The notes under the pieces were generated by a model. The model saw only the letters and a program-made list of their open reading frames with translations. It was not told where the DNA came from and made no database searches. This document shows positions 1-13,700 of a stretch of 64,000 bases of DNA, one piece after another (the first letter of the stretch is position 1; the number at the start of each line of letters is the position of its first letter). The position numbers and the translations under genes are program-made. The stretch is from Mesorhizobium waimense (GTDB lineage Bacteria; Pseudomonadota; Alphaproteobacteria; Rhizobiales; Rhizobiaceae). The stretch covers positions 1 to 64,000 of the forward strand of contig NZ_QZWZ01000026.1 of assembly GCF_003601975.1 (NCBI RefSeq), given 5' to 3'.

Positions 1-2
1 GG

Positions 3-101
3 TCCATCCCGGAATTATGGGACGCCGTGGCCGTCGCCATCGATCGTTTCCACCCCAAAGAATGCGAAAACCTGTTCGCCCACGCCGGCTACGATGCCTA
101 A
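3..101 (+). pseudogene. IS630-family transposase, C-terminal end (cut by window edge)
   Basis: The third frame from the left edge reads SIPELWDAVAVAIDRFHPK and on to ...AHAGYDA followed by TAA. This is the typical end of the DDE transposase of IS630-type insertion sequences. Only 32 codons are inside the window, so it cannot be said whether the whole gene is intact. No clear terminal inverted repeat was recognised in the next hundred bases. It marks the left side of the window as mobile-element territory. The family call rests on recall of the C-terminal motif, not on a search. Confidence 0.6.
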
Positions 102-1372
102 CCGTGATTATCCAGAAACTGCTCTAGCCCTTTCTTTCTCCGCGAAGCGGTCTCGTGCCCGAAGGGGCAGGAGCTCCGCTCCTGCTCCCGAGCTCGCGCG
201 GAGCAGCGGGAGAGAGGGAGGCAAGGGAAAAAACGGAGGGGGTTCGCCCGCCCGAGGCAAAGCCGAAGGGGCGACGCATGATCCGCCTAAGCGGATCCGC
301 GTCGATCCTGCATGTAGCGCAGCCGAAGGCGTAGCGGAGGAAGGACGGGGAGACCGTTTTTTTCCTTGCGAGGGAGAGAGGGCAGCGCCCTCTTTCCCTC
401 ACAGACGCAAACAAAGTCGGCCGCGATCGCGGCCGTCACTCGGAAATGAAAGGAGCCGTCACCGGCTTGCGCCAGGACGGCTCCCGCGGTGAGTGGCAAG
501 AAGGGCTAGCGACTTACCATCACCAACTCGTATTTGGCTGAGCAGGGTGCACTATGCTGATTTCACCCCGTTCTGTAAACGGGCGATATGCCAATTTGGT
601 GCACGCCCTACGGCGTTCTGGCTGCGAAGCAGCCGCGCGTCCGATCGTCACCCGAATGGGAGGAGACTGGCTGTAGGCAAGGCTCCGTGCCGGAGGCATA
701 GAGCGGTTTCGCGAAGCGACGCGCCCATAACTTCTACCATGATCACGAGATTCGAAGTGCATCCAGTCTACCAATTCGGTTACATTAATTCGACCGAACA
801 CCGGCGATCAACCGCAACTTGGCAGGATCAATTGCAGTATCCTCTTTCGAGGAATGGATTTCTCACCTCGGTTTACAGCAGATCAACGATCCGCAAGTTG
901 GCAAGCCGGTCTATCGGAAAAACCAGCTTCGGCGAACTGGAGCTAAGTGCCGAAATTGAAAAAAAGATCAGCACCAGCCTTCGCAACGCTCGCTATCGAC
1001 GGAAAATCGCGCAATCGAAGCTGGCGCCGATGCTCGTGCGACCAGGTTTACAACCGCTACGAAAACGCGGTTTCGCGGCTGACAGTCGGCCGGTTCCCTC
1101 ACACCTGCGAGGTGCTGGACATTTCGCCGGTGGAGATCCAGTTTCCGGCGCGCCGCATCTTTGGTGAGAGGACGAGGCCGAAGCGGAGACTCGTATGGCG
1201 ATCGTTGAAAGGCAGGCGAATTTCGACGGGCTCATGCTTCAAGCCAATCTGGGCTTTCTTCACCATCAGAAGACGAAGTAGGCTGACGAGGGCAGCAACG
1301 GCTATGACGGCGCGGCACCAGCCGCGCCCTCATTCTTTGCTGCTGTTCACGCTGCAATCGGGAGTGACATTC
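102..1372. other. Long intergenic stretch without a convincing gene
   Basis: From 102 to about 480 the DNA is strongly purine/pyrimidine-biased and GC-rich, with short echoes such as reverse-complementary gagct/agctc and cgaag runs. Open frames here translate to Arg/Ser/Pro-rich low-complexity protein and look accidental. A longer open frame over 493-1167 has no recognisable domain. A short frame at 1195-1281 (28 codons, ATG to TAG) precedes the small gene at 1373, but nothing supports it as a protein. The stretch most likely holds degraded accessory DNA next to the IS630 remnant. Confidence 0.5.
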
Positions 1373-1675
1373 ATGGCGGCAAGTAACAATCGGCTCATGA
1401 AGGCGAGCGAGATTCCGGCGTTTGTCGATGCGATCATCAAGGCAGGGTGCGACATCTGCGCCGTCGGCCATGACAAATATGTGGTCGGGGATGCCGACCT
1501 GTCGCCGGCGGAACGGGAAATCGCGTGGCCGAAGATTGACAAGATTGAGGAGACTTACGGCGATCGCGATTTCCTCAAGCTGGAAATCGTTGCCTACCTG
1601 CGATCGATCGGCAGGTATCTGGATCCCGGCTCGCCGGCGACGCACTGGTCGGAGAATACGAGAACTCATCACTGA
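1373..1675 (+). CDS. Hypothetical protein, 100 aa
   Basis: The frame starts with MAASNNRLMKASEIPAFVDA and ends at a TGA. It has balanced amino-acid content (AIIKAGCDICAVGHDKYVV, then FLKLEIVAYLRSIGRYLDP), unlike the Arg/Ser-rich accidental frames around it. That is the main reason to call it real. No signal peptide, membrane segment or known motif is visible; it looks like a small soluble alpha/beta protein. The frame is open further upstream, but the extra N-terminal sequence is low-complexity, so the ATG at 1373 is preferred although the Shine-Dalgarno site (gggag, about 7 bases away) is only fair. It stands alone and no function can be given. Small orphan proteins of this kind are common on rhizobial plasmids. 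Confidence 0.5.
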   Translation: MAASNNRLMKASEIPAFVDAIIKAGCDICAVGHDKYVVGDADLSPAEREIAWPKIDKIEETYGDRDFLKLEIVAYLRSIGRYLDPGSPATHWSENTRTHH

Positions 1676-2118
1676 AGCGCCGGCGGCACCCTTCTCCGTC
1701 ATTCTGTGAGAGGAGACTCCTAGCCACTGCCTACTGCGGTCAAGGTGCTGGAACAAATTTGACCGCTGTATATTCTTTCGACATGAGCGATGCCGCGGTC
1801 ATTTTTGCCTCGATGAGGCGGTCCGGTGCGAGATCCGGCACGAGCTTGCCGTTGCCAGGGCGCAGCATGGCAACAGCTGGGAGGTCCAGTCGATCGCCAA
1901 CAGCTGGGGCGACACCATGGATGATCGCGAGACATTAGCGGCAATTCGCTTGTTCAATCGCACCGGCTCGATGTTTGCCGGTGTTATCTGCTCCATACAC
2001 TGATGCCGTCTCCCAAGATCGGGCCGGGCGATCGTCTGACGATAGTCGATGCGCCGAAGGTATGGGGTGACGGCCGCGTGACATTTGCGCTTTTCAGACC
2101 ACGGGATCGGAAGGCATC
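1676..2118. other. Intergenic stretch with a small coding remnant
   Basis: Between the 100-aa gene and the ligase there is no intact gene. A coherent plus-strand frame ends at the TGA at 1999-2001 and reads DEAVRCEIRHELAVARAQHG, continuing through NSWGDTMDDRETLAAIRLF to GVICSIH. It has protein-like composition but no start codon in frame; the ATG at 1783 is in another frame. This suggests the tail of a small rhizobial-type protein whose 5' end was lost or frameshifted. The last 100 bases before 2119 should hold the promoter of the ligase gene, but no clear box was seen. Confidence 0.3.
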
Positions 2119-3075
2119 ATGAAATGGGCGCGCCGTACCACCAGCGCCCGTGACCGGCCGAGTATTGCCGCCGGCGTAATCCCGCCTCTCCTGCCGACGC
2201 TGGTCGATCGCGTCCCGCAGGGCCCTGATTGGCTACACGAAATCAAATGGGACGGCTATCGGATCGGGGTCTATCTCGACAAAGGCAAGGTCAAAATCCT
2301 TACCCGCAACCTCCACGACTGGACCGTCAGGTTTCCGACCATCGTCGCGGCGGTGGCCGAGCTCGACGCCACGGACGCGATAATAGACGGTGAGGCGTTT
2401 GTCGCCGACGACAAGGGCTTGTCGCACTTTTCCAGTCTTCAGCGGGCTCTTGGCCGCGGCGGGAGACGTCAGGACATCATGCTTGCCGTCTTCGACCTGC
2501 TCAAGATCGACGGCGAGGATCTTCGCGATCGGCCACTCGTCGATCGGCGCAAAGCGCTAGTTAATCTGCTGGGTGAGACGCCGCCAAACGGCATCGTTTT
2601 GAGCGACGAGATCAGCGGCGGCAGCGACATTCTCGCACAAGTCTGCCAGTTCGGCTTCGAGGGCATCGTCTCCAAGCTGCGTGTCAGTCCATATCGATCC
2701 GGCCGGCGCCAGGAATGGGTGAAGACAAAATGCGTGCTGAGTGATGAGTTCATCGTCATCGGCTACGAGCCCGGCAACAGTTACGGCGGTCTGGGAAGCG
2801 TGCTTCTGGCGAATGTCGAGGACGGAAATCTGGTCTTCGCCGGCGGCGTTGGCACCGGCTTCAATGCGCGCACCGGCACCGACATGATACGCCGGCTCAA
2901 AGCCACTGAAGCCGAGAAATCAACTATTCCCGGTCTCAAAGTGAAAGGTGCAATTTGGACGCGGCCGGAGATTGTCGTCGACGTCGAATACCGCGGCTGG
3001 ACCGAGGATCACCAGCTCCGGCATCCGTCGTTCAAAGGAATTCGCGAAGACCGGTCGGTTGACGAGTTTCTGTAA
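2119..3075 (+). CDS. ATP-dependent DNA ligase, LigD ligase-domain type
   Basis: This 318-aa protein would seal nicks or breaks in DNA by the ATP/lysyl-AMP mechanism. Visible nucleotidyltransferase motifs are motif I EIKWDGYR around residue 43 (Lys is the AMP acceptor), IIDGEA around 89-93 (motif III), EGIVSK at 181-186 (motif IV) and WVKTKC at 200-205 (motif V). About 110 residues with OB-fold character follow. It is the length of a ligase domain alone: the polymerase and 3'-phosphoesterase domains of full LigD are absent. Such stand-alone LigD-like ligases are often plasmid-borne in rhizobia next to Ku genes, but no Ku gene is seen here. The start is supported by ggaagg 5 bases before the ATG. 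The gene is single, with its own upstream gap. Confidence 0.9.
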   Translation: MKWARRTTSARDRPSIAAGVIPPLLPTLVDRVPQGPDWLHEIKWDGYRIGVYLDKGKVKILTRNLHDWTVRFPTIVAAVAELDATDAIIDGEAFVADDKGLSHFSSLQRALGRGGRRQDIMLAVFDLLKIDGEDLRDRPLVDRRKALVNLLGETPPNGIVLSDEISGGSDILAQVCQFGFEGIVSKLRVSPYRSGRRQEWVKTKCVLSDEFIVIGYEPGNSYGGLGSVLLANVEDGNLVFAGGVGTGFNARTGTDMIRRLKATEAEKSTIPGLKVKGAIWTRPEIVVDVEYRGWTEDHQLRHPSFKGIREDRSVDEFL

Positions 3076-3358
3076 AAAGGCCTGATCGATAGGGTGGACA
3101 CCTCCTAACGGCATCGCGATGTGCCAAGGTAGCGGTGTCGAAACTTTGGCTGGAGACGCGATCATTCGAAAGTACGGGTCAACGGGCAGCAAGCGACCTT
3201 CCCGAGCGGTAGAACCTTCAAGATGAGGGTCGATATCGTCGCGCGCCTATCAGCCGCTCCGATGAGCCCTCTCGCGGGCTCTGCTCGCACGCCAGCGGGT
3301 TCACGCGACACTGGTTCGCGGCTAGACTATTTTGGAACTTCCATTTGGGGGGAAGAAT

Positions 3359-3619
3359 ATGAAACAGGCCATAATTCTGTCAGCGGTGCTGCCGCTGCTG
3401 GCGCTCGCTGGGTGCAACAGCACTGCGGATCAGTGGCAACAAGCTACTTCGCCGTCTTTCGCCGGTCGCTACGAGCAAGCGAAGGCGATATGCGAGGGCA
3501 GGGCGGCGGAGAACTTTGCTGGGGCCAATAGCGGCCTTCTCATACGGGCCGTATCGTCCGACGCGGTGTTCCGTGGCTGCATGGCTGAACAGGGCTTCGT
3601 CAAGAAGTCGGGTCAATGA
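3359..3619 (+). CDS. Small lipoprotein
   Basis: An 86-aa protein beginning MKQAIILSAVLPLLALAGCN: a positively charged start, a hydrophobic core and a lipobox LALAGC, so it should be processed by signal peptidase II and anchored through the Cys. The mature part (about 68 residues, two further Cys) has no known motif. The ATG at 3359 follows a strong ggggggaag ribosome site; an upstream in-frame ATG at 3332 would spoil the signal peptide. Its stop overlaps the next start in an ATGA, so the two genes form an operon and may act together in the cell envelope. Function unknown. Confidence 0.75.
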   Translation: MKQAIILSAVLPLLALAGCNSTADQWQQATSPSFAGRYEQAKAICEGRAAENFAGANSGLLIRAVSSDAVFRGCMAEQGFVKKSGQ

Positions 3620-4119
3620 CTGCCAGGTTCGTAGCGGCAGTAACAGCGCTCCTGCTCGGTGTCTCGACTGCTGCGTTTTCCCAAGAAGCGCAGGAAGCAT
3701 TCACTGAACATTTGATCCATCAACTTACGTGCAAGCACGCCCCAGATCCGACGGCCACCCTACTCTATTTGAACAAATCCAAACGCATTCACCTCGACAG
3801 GGGCGAGGGTGCAGACAGCGAGACCTGCTGGGCGATCCGGCCTCAGCTGGAGGTGAAGGGAGCTACTTTCACCCATATCTGCGCCTCAGCCGAAGATCGG
3901 CTATTGCTCGATCTTTTCCCTCGCCTTTACTGGCGTGGGCCGGGCACTTCGGCGGGAACTGGCTTGCGGCTAGTCTCTGAGGAAGATACCGCAACAATCA
4001 AAGACTGGATCAAGCGAACGATTACGGCTGACGAGACAAAACTTGAGGTCGGCGAACCGACATTTGTCGATGGCAGAACGGAAATTTCGTGCAACAGCCT
4101 TAGCTTCCCATATCAATAG
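3616..4119 (+). CDS. Secreted hypothetical protein
   Basis: A 167-aa protein with a classical signal peptide (MTARFVAAVTALLLGVSTAA, cleavage near AFSQ-EA). The mature part has four Cys (LTCKH, ETCWA, HICAS, ISCNS) that could form two disulfides in the periplasm. No enzyme motif is seen. Translation is coupled to the upstream lipoprotein by a 4-base ATGA overlap, so they are probably co-produced. A weak hairpin (gtgcggc / gccgcac at 4140-4162, followed by a T-rich stretch) downstream may end the transcript. Function unknown. Confidence 0.7.
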   Translation: MTARFVAAVTALLLGVSTAAFSQEAQEAFTEHLIHQLTCKHAPDPTATLLYLNKSKRIHLDRGEGADSETCWAIRPQLEVKGATFTHICASAEDRLLLDLFPRLYWRGPGTSAGTGLRLVSEEDTATIKDWIKRTITADETKLEVGEPTFVDGRTEISCNSLSFPYQ

Positions 4120-4222
4120 TGGCCAAATGTGCACGACAAGTGCGGCACCACGTGGGCCGCACGCTTCTTTCGGCAGGGGAGTGAAATCCTTTGAATCAGT
4201 CGGCACAGAAGGATTCAGCGCC

Positions 4223-4525
4223 ATGAAATACGATGTCAAAGTTCACGCCCGGAAGATCGCAAATCCGCGTGAAACGGTTGAACGCTACTACATCGTCGAG
4301 GTGAATTACCCTGACGAGGTAGACAAGCGGGCAATCGCCCTTGCGCGGCAGGACGGCGCCATAGTCATCAAAGTCTTGCGTAGAACATGCATGGCGCGCG
4401 GTGACCCCATCGCGATGCCCTCTTTCGGCTTCGGTTCGCGCTTTTGCCCTGACAGTTGCTCGCTGGCGACTTGTATCGAGCTCACTTGGTATCTTGGTAG
4501 CGTCGTCCGCAGTGTTTGGTTTTGA
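4223..4525 (+). CDS. Hypothetical protein, 100 aa, possibly frameshifted at its end
   Basis: The first half (MKYDVKVHARKIANPRETVE, then YYIVEVNYPDEVDKRAIALA, DGAIVIKVLRRTC) has good protein character with alternating charged and aliphatic residues. After the Cys near residue 55 the composition changes to a Gly/Ser/Phe/Cys-rich tail, as if the true protein ended or shifted frame there. The frame is open upstream to 4043, but the 5' extension overlaps the preceding gene and looks non-coding, so the ATG at 4223 is preferred. No known family recognised. It converges with the long minus-strand operon. Confidence 0.4.
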   Translation: MKYDVKVHARKIANPRETVERYYIVEVNYPDEVDKRAIALARQDGAIVIKVLRRTCMARGDPIAMPSFGFGSRFCPDSCSLATCIELTWYLGSVVRSVWF

Positions 4526-4629
4526 CCGGAACCGGGGAAAAGAAGAAGAGAGCCATTCCGGGGATATGTGATCTTTCAAACAGCCTGGAGGCCGCGGGTC
4601 GAAGGATCCAGGATAATGGACGGGACAAG

Positions 4630-7962
<3,333 letters not shown>

Positions 7963-7965
7963 GGC

Positions 7966-10794
7966 CTAAGTCCTCCCGAACATGTCAGGTTGCGTCGCGG
8001 GCCTCGCGATCCGCTCCTCGCGTGCGAGGCGCGCAACTTCTGGCCAGCCGAGAACAAGCGCGTTGTACCCGAGAGCTTCCTGGGAGAGCTTTCGTTTCTC
8101 TGCGATCTTAAACAGGCGGTAGGCCAAATCCCGTGCCGCTTCGCCGTTGGAACCCAGTTTCCGTAAAAGGACCGAAGTCGCTTCGTCACCAACCGCCTGA
8201 TAATGGTACAGGCGCAGAAGGTGATGGGTCATTTCCCAAACAGGTATGCTTTGATCGTTCTGCGGATCCCAGTCGGCAGGTAGTTCGTCGGGACGGAGCA
8301 AACGCACCTTGCCTCCCTTTGAGAGAACGATGCCAGCTTGCTGGAGACCAGAGACAGAAGTGACCTTCGCTTTGCTGAGTATTTCGGCATCACCAAAACC
8401 GCCTTCAGAGAATCCGAACTGCTCGAACCACGCGATTGCCCACCGTGTGTCCGCATCAAATTCATCTTCTACTTCACTGAGAACTTCCGTCAGGGTCTGA
8501 TTGATAATGTTTATAGCCGCTCTGATTGATAATTGCGTCCCCGAGCTTTCGAGAATTCGACCATACCGGGAGTAAATGGCCATTCCCGGTCCCAGGGCAG
8601 CCTGAGCAAAGTCGACAGGTGCGATGTTGCCCTGCTGCAGATGTCGCAGGGCTGCGGGGAGAACGCGCTTCAGCTCCCTCCGAAACTCGCTGCTGGCGAT
8701 TTGCGGAGCGTCGCTCGCACGGGGGCGGCATGCAAGGACGATGTAAGATGCTAACGCATTCGAGCCCATCGAGCGCATTCTCCAGGCCTGAGACGCGCGT
8801 ACCGGCCAAGTCGCGGTGATTTGAAACCCACTGGAAATCAGCGCCTCAAGCAAAGTCTCCCACCCCGTGGTTAGGTCAATCGAAACTCCCGCCTGGTCCT
8901 CGTCTTCTCCATCCTCGTCTGCCTGCTTGAACGCATAGTAGACAGTTAGGGGAAACTGAGGGTCAATCTTGTGGCGCAGGGCGCTAAATGCCTTTCGGAA
9001 ACCTGCTTCAAAATGCTCCTTGGCCATCTCCCGATTCCCGTGAAAATTCTCGGGTGATGCCGTAAGTTCTGGGAGCTTTGGCACCAATACCGTTGAGAAT
9101 AGATCTGGTTGGATACGGCCTAGTGCTCGCCGCAACCAGATGTAAAAAAAATCGCTGAGTGCAGCATATCCAATGTTGTCATAATATGGCGGATCAGTGC
9201 TGACGAGAAGCTGTGTGGCTGAGTTTGTACCCGAAGCTGCGTCAATTTGAAGAGCGCTCCCAAGTTGTGTAGAGCGGGTTGCGATCGTTTCGATGCAATC
9301 CGCCACATGCGCGCTACATGTAGTCCAGCCGCCGACGGTATCAGCGAGAATGTTGGCCTCTGAAAAATCGAAGATCATTGGGATTGCTTGGCGCCCGAAA
9401 AGGTTCATTACCTTCTGATTTGACGGACTCCAACGGCAAAGAGAGTTATTAAAATCTGCGCATCGATCGACTGCGAGCGCCAGGAACGTGCAGACCGTCT
9501 CTGCGTATTGATCTGCTAATTTGACGTTGAATCCGGCTGCCAGCGCATCCGCGTGAGCATCTGCGGAAATTCCGCTAACGAGATCGCAGATTGCTACCAT
9601 TGCCACCAGTTGGCGCGGGGTAAACATTTGCCAATGCTTTCGGATCCCGTAGTTTTGAACTCGAAATCCCAGCGCCTCATTAGGCAAGTCGGTGTCGGGA
9701 TAGTCGTTGGGCATCGGAGCGTGAGCGCAAGCTGTCTGGTCGTTAGTGACCGAGACATAAGTTCGCCCACGGCGGATTTCGGCTACAACCGCAACCATGA
9801 CCGCACCCAGACGACCCTTCTGACCCTCGCTTCGTATGTAGTCGAATGGGATCGGGTCACCGCTTAAGAGACATTTGAATCCGCCGCGGCCTGCCTTGGT
9901 GCCAGAAGTAATCGAAGTGCGATCTGATGGGGTTCCGCTTTTCACAACAAAACGAAACTCCCGTTTCATTTTATCTACAACCGGCTCCAACCAGGTCAGG
10001 CTACCCTTCTTGTTGGAGAGCCAGAATGTGCTCATCAAGGGTACGTGTGTTCCTTGAGCTGCCGGGCTTGGGCTGGCCACGGTCCGCGCCCAAATCCAAG
10101 CAATGATTTTAGCCTCACCGCCGCCCTGTTCCTTTAACAGACGTACTTTCGGATAGAGGGAGCCAATCTGTTTGACTGCCCGGTCATGTACAAGGCGACT
10201 GTAATAGCGGATGTCGGCAGCCAGTCCGTGCGTGCCACGCCAAGCGTCTCCACCTCCGATCCGTCGGCGATCTTCGGGATTTACAGGAGCGTGGTTGGCC
10301 CAGCGTGGCGCGAGCTCGAGGTTGCACTTGTTCAGCAAGACAGCCACTGGGTTTAGGTCGCCGGCATAAGCGTCAAAACCCATGCGATTGGCTTCTAGCG
10401 GAATAGAACCTCCACCGGCGAACGGGTCAAATACCGCCGGCAGCTTGCCGTCACTGTGCCTCAGCATTTCTGCCCGAGCCTCCGCATAGACCTCGGGCGA
10501 TTCGTGGAGCTTCTTTCCCATCATCCGTCTTATGATGTCGAAGAGCCGCTCACGCTCGGCGTTCTGCTCTTCTTCCGTAGGCCATTTTTCCGGATGCGCT
10601 TCTGGATCATCCACGACCGAGGCAAAAAGAATGGCTCGCGCCGTCGGTAGCGGTAGACGCGCCCACCAATGGTGGATGCCCTTCGGGTGCGGGCCGATTC
10701 CTGGCATTTTGTCGTAAGCCGAAGCGTCGTTGATCTCAGGTAGCGGCAGAGCTACCTCGATTAGCTTTTTCTTCGGGCTATTACTAACGGTCAT
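7966..10794 (-). CDS. DUF1156-family DNA methyltransferase
   Basis: A 942-aa S-adenosylmethionine-dependent DNA methyltransferase. The N-terminus (KKKLIEVALPLPEINDASAY, then HPKGIHHWWARLPLPTARAI) is the hallmark of DUF1156. The AdoMet motif I is VFDPFAGGGSIPLEA at about 121-135, and motif IV is DPPYYD at 534-539, followed by the DFFYIWLRR typical of this family. DPPY indicates amino-methylation of adenine or cytosine. The large insertion between motifs I and IV may hold the target-recognition part. The start is placed at the ATG at 10794, which overlaps the sacsin-like gene by 11 bases; the longer frame would intrude further into that gene. Together with DUF499 it forms a pair known from defence islands, so it probably marks self DNA or takes part in discriminating foreign DNA. 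Confidence 0.88.
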   Translation of the reverse strand: MTVSNSPKKKLIEVALPLPEINDASAYDKMPGIGPHPKGIHHWWARLPLPTARAILFASVVDDPEAHPEKWPTEEEQNAERERLFDIIRRMMGKKLHESPEVYAEARAEMLRHSDGKLPAVFDPFAGGGSIPLEANRMGFDAYAGDLNPVAVLLNKCNLELAPRWANHAPVNPEDRRRIGGGDAWRGTHGLAADIRYYSRLVHDRAVKQIGSLYPKVRLLKEQGGGEAKIIAWIWARTVASPSPAAQGTHVPLMSTFWLSNKKGSLTWLEPVVDKMKREFRFVVKSGTPSDRTSITSGTKAGRGGFKCLLSGDPIPFDYIRSEGQKGRLGAVMVAVVAEIRRGRTYVSVTNDQTACAHAPMPNDYPDTDLPNEALGFRVQNYGIRKHWQMFTPRQLVAMVAICDLVSGISADAHADALAAGFNVKLADQYAETVCTFLALAVDRCADFNNSLCRWSPSNQKVMNLFGRQAIPMIFDFSEANILADTVGGWTTCSAHVADCIETIATRSTQLGSALQIDAASGTNSATQLLVSTDPPYYDNIGYAALSDFFYIWLRRALGRIQPDLFSTVLVPKLPELTASPENFHGNREMAKEHFEAGFRKAFSALRHKIDPQFPLTVYYAFKQADEDGEDEDQAGVSIDLTTGWETLLEALISSGFQITATWPVRASQAWRMRSMGSNALASYIVLACRPRASDAPQIASSEFRRELKRVLPAALRHLQQGNIAPVDFAQAALGPGMAIYSRYGRILESSGTQLSIRAAINIINQTLTEVLSEVEDEFDADTRWAIAWFEQFGFSEGGFGDAEILSKAKVTSVSGLQQAGIVLSKGGKVRLLRPDELPADWDPQNDQSIPVWEMTHHLLRLYHYQAVGDEATSVLLRKLGSNGEAARDLAYRLFKIAEKRKLSQEALGYNALVLGWPEVARLAREERIARPATQPDMFGRT

Positions 10795-13700
10795 GATCAA
10801 AAACCAATCGGTACGTGGCTGGGTAGAGGGTGAGTTCACCGTCATCGCGCATGGCACGCAGTCGCGCGCCTGGCACTTCGATGGGGTCACCTTGCGGGGT
10901 TGAGAGAATGAGAGAATAGAGATCCGGGAACTTCTCGATTAGCCCCCAGATGTCCGCCTCAAGCTGGAGCGGCTGCTCCTCCAGGCAGTGATCCTTCGGC
11001 CAGTAGTGATGGACGAGTTCGCCTTTCGCCGTCCGCTGTTCCCAAGGGAAGCGATTATCGTGGGCCTTGCTGATCCAACTGCCGTTGGCGTGGAAAAAGC
11101 GATCGTCGCTCTCATTCTGATAGCCAAGGGATCGTGCAAACCGCTCGATGATGCTGGGCTTGACTGGTTTCGGAGCGGGTCGCTCTCTTGGCGGCGCAAC
11201 ATCCACGCCGTCCAACTCCCCGTGGATTTCATCTGGGTGTTCAGTCGGCTCGGCCTCGACCGCGGTAGCCGGTTCCGGCCTCACGTCAGCGTCCGGGCTT
11301 TTCGGTGGAAGAATATGATCGGCCACTGCTTCCACTCCGGCGGCTTGCGTGGCCTGTCCCTCGGAAAGCGGTGTTGCGCTTTCTGATGGCGCGGATGCTG
11401 ATCGGGGCTCGAGTTTGAAGTTCTCTTCCAGATACTCAGTCACTTCGTCGACCGATCGGCCGAAACAATAGTTCAAGGCCGCAGTGACATCGGGTCGGCC
11501 AAAGACCTTCCCCAGCCGCTCCGGCACCAGCCGCGCCAGCTTGGCCCGCGGAAGCTGCTCGACGTAAAGCACCCGGTCGAGCCACACGACCTCGGCATGC
11601 TTTGGTGTTCCCGCCGGCGCGCCGTCGATATAAGGAATGATCTCCAGCGTTGGTGTGGTCCGCCACGCAGTGCACGAGAGATCCTCTGCATAGGCGCGGA
11701 TTCGCTGCGCGTCGCCGCTGTCATCGAGTTCAATCCTGCAGAGTTCGGCCCCCAACCGGGACAGCCAGGGTTGCTTCTCCGGCGAGCCAGAAAACAAGAG
11801 GTCTTGCTGAAGGCGTTCCTCGATGCGGCCCGCAAGACGCGGTAGATTTCCGAAAGGCAACGTTTCCGTAATCTCCGCCGGCAAGCGCTGAAAGTCGGCG
11901 GTCTTTTGCTTCACCCATTCATGTAGATGGCTGTACTCCGTCAGCGTCTGCATGGTGAGCGCGTATTCAAGCGACGTTGTCGGCACCCATTCGCGCGCCA
12001 GATTCAACCAATGACCGCACTCGTACCATATCCGGCTCGCGTGGCGGGACATAAGCGCCCGAACGCGGCGGGCATCGTCCTGCGATAGCGCAGCCCCCGC
12101 AGGGAGTTGCTTGAGCCACTGAATGGCCAGATCCGCAGTTGGTCGTTCCGCTACTCCAATTTTCCGCCAAAGCGCCAGGTCGCGAACCGAGGCACGGATG
12201 ATATCGGCGCCTGGCGCATCATCCTCATCGGCAGAGAGATACACGCCTGACAGTGTGGCCCAGCCAGTTCCCTCGGCGAGGATGATCTTCTCCTCCCGAA
12301 AGGCGTTCTTGATGTTCAGAAGGTCGGCCGTCGAACATGTATCGACCATCTGGTCGAGACGCCGATACCATTTCTCGACTTCTTGGATTGGTGGCTGGCT
12401 GGTTTGCGCCAGGGCTCGGAGGCAGTCCAGGAGGCGATGCGGTCCCGTGGGTGTGTCCCTGACTCCGAGCAGCGCCAGCAGTGGCCGAGTAGTTTCTCGG
12501 TCAAGCAGCCCATGGACGAAAAACTCGACATCGATAAGTGACTCGGTATCCGGCGTTCGTCGGAGCATCTCGGCGGGCTTGCGGAGGACACCTCGCGTGT
12601 CCGGGAGGCAAGGCAGATCCCGGAATTTCAGAATCCATGCCGGCAGGAGTTCATCGGAGCTTATCGCCCGCGTGCTGCCTGTCGTCGCGACATGCAGCGC
12701 GCGTGCTTTCGATGCTGACGACCAAAAGGATTCCGGCTGAGCAAGTATTCGATCGAGAACGCGACCCCAGAGGCGATCGTCATCCTTCGCGCCAGCGGCC
12801 CAATGGTTCCAAAAGGCATCGTCAAAGTCGAAATCTTCAAGGAAGAAACGCGATGTCTTGTAGTGAAAAGTCGGCGCGGACGATGAACCGCGCTTGCGGA
12901 TCTCGGTTTCGATCTTCTGCCGGCCATACACCTCGACGCGCTTCTGCTTGAGCGGAGCGAACTCCAGAAGGCCAGAGCGCCCCGACGAAATCCAGCGCCG
13001 CCACTCCTCCGCGGTGCATGAGGTGAAATCCTTCGAATAGCTGGGATGAAGAAGATGCTCCGCACACCAGAGCTTCGGTAACAGAGACTCCAAGGTTCCG
13101 TCTCTGTCGAAAAGAACCACATGGGCACGCGATCTGAGCCGCAGATCGCTCGACGCAAATCTGAAGGACTCGCCTGCCGATACGCCCAGCTTCGCGGCGA
13201 TTTGGGCAAGTTGGACGCAGTTTGGAAGGGCTTTCGATTCCTGATTGAAAAATCCGGAAGCTACCTGATCAATGACCTTGTTGACATCGCTCGTCTCCTC
13301 AAAGCCAAGAGTCTTGAGAACGGCCTGCGCGGCGGATGCCTCCTGATCAATTTCGGCTTCCTCAGCACCTTCCGTGCTCCTGCACTGCTCTGTGATGAAG
13401 CGCGTCCAGTTTTGATTCAATACTAGCAAGTGCGCGGAAAGGAACTCCCAATCTGCATCCGACTGGAGTAGACGCTTTTCCCCTAATCGCACGACCTCGG
13501 CAGCCGAATAGAGGACATTCCTGCCTTGAGCGGGAAATATCCTGAGTTTCGACCGGATGGCCGTCATGCGCCAGCCGGTCAGGTCCGGCGCCAAGTACGC
13601 CCATAATTTCAGGAGACTACGCCACGTCTCTGGCCTCGGTAGGTGCTTTGCCTGAAGAGCGGCAAGGACATGTTCCTTGCTTACGCGATCGACCACGCCC

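Noticed and set aside
94..1167. Several open frames on both strands left of the 100-aa gene
   Set aside because: Arg/Ser/Pro-rich low-complexity translations, no domain, competing frames of similar length on both strands; typical of GC-rich non-coding DNA.
4140..4162. Hairpin gtgcggc/gccgcac as a terminator
   Set aside because: Stem of only 7 bases with a poor T run; mentioned with the neighbouring gene but not called.
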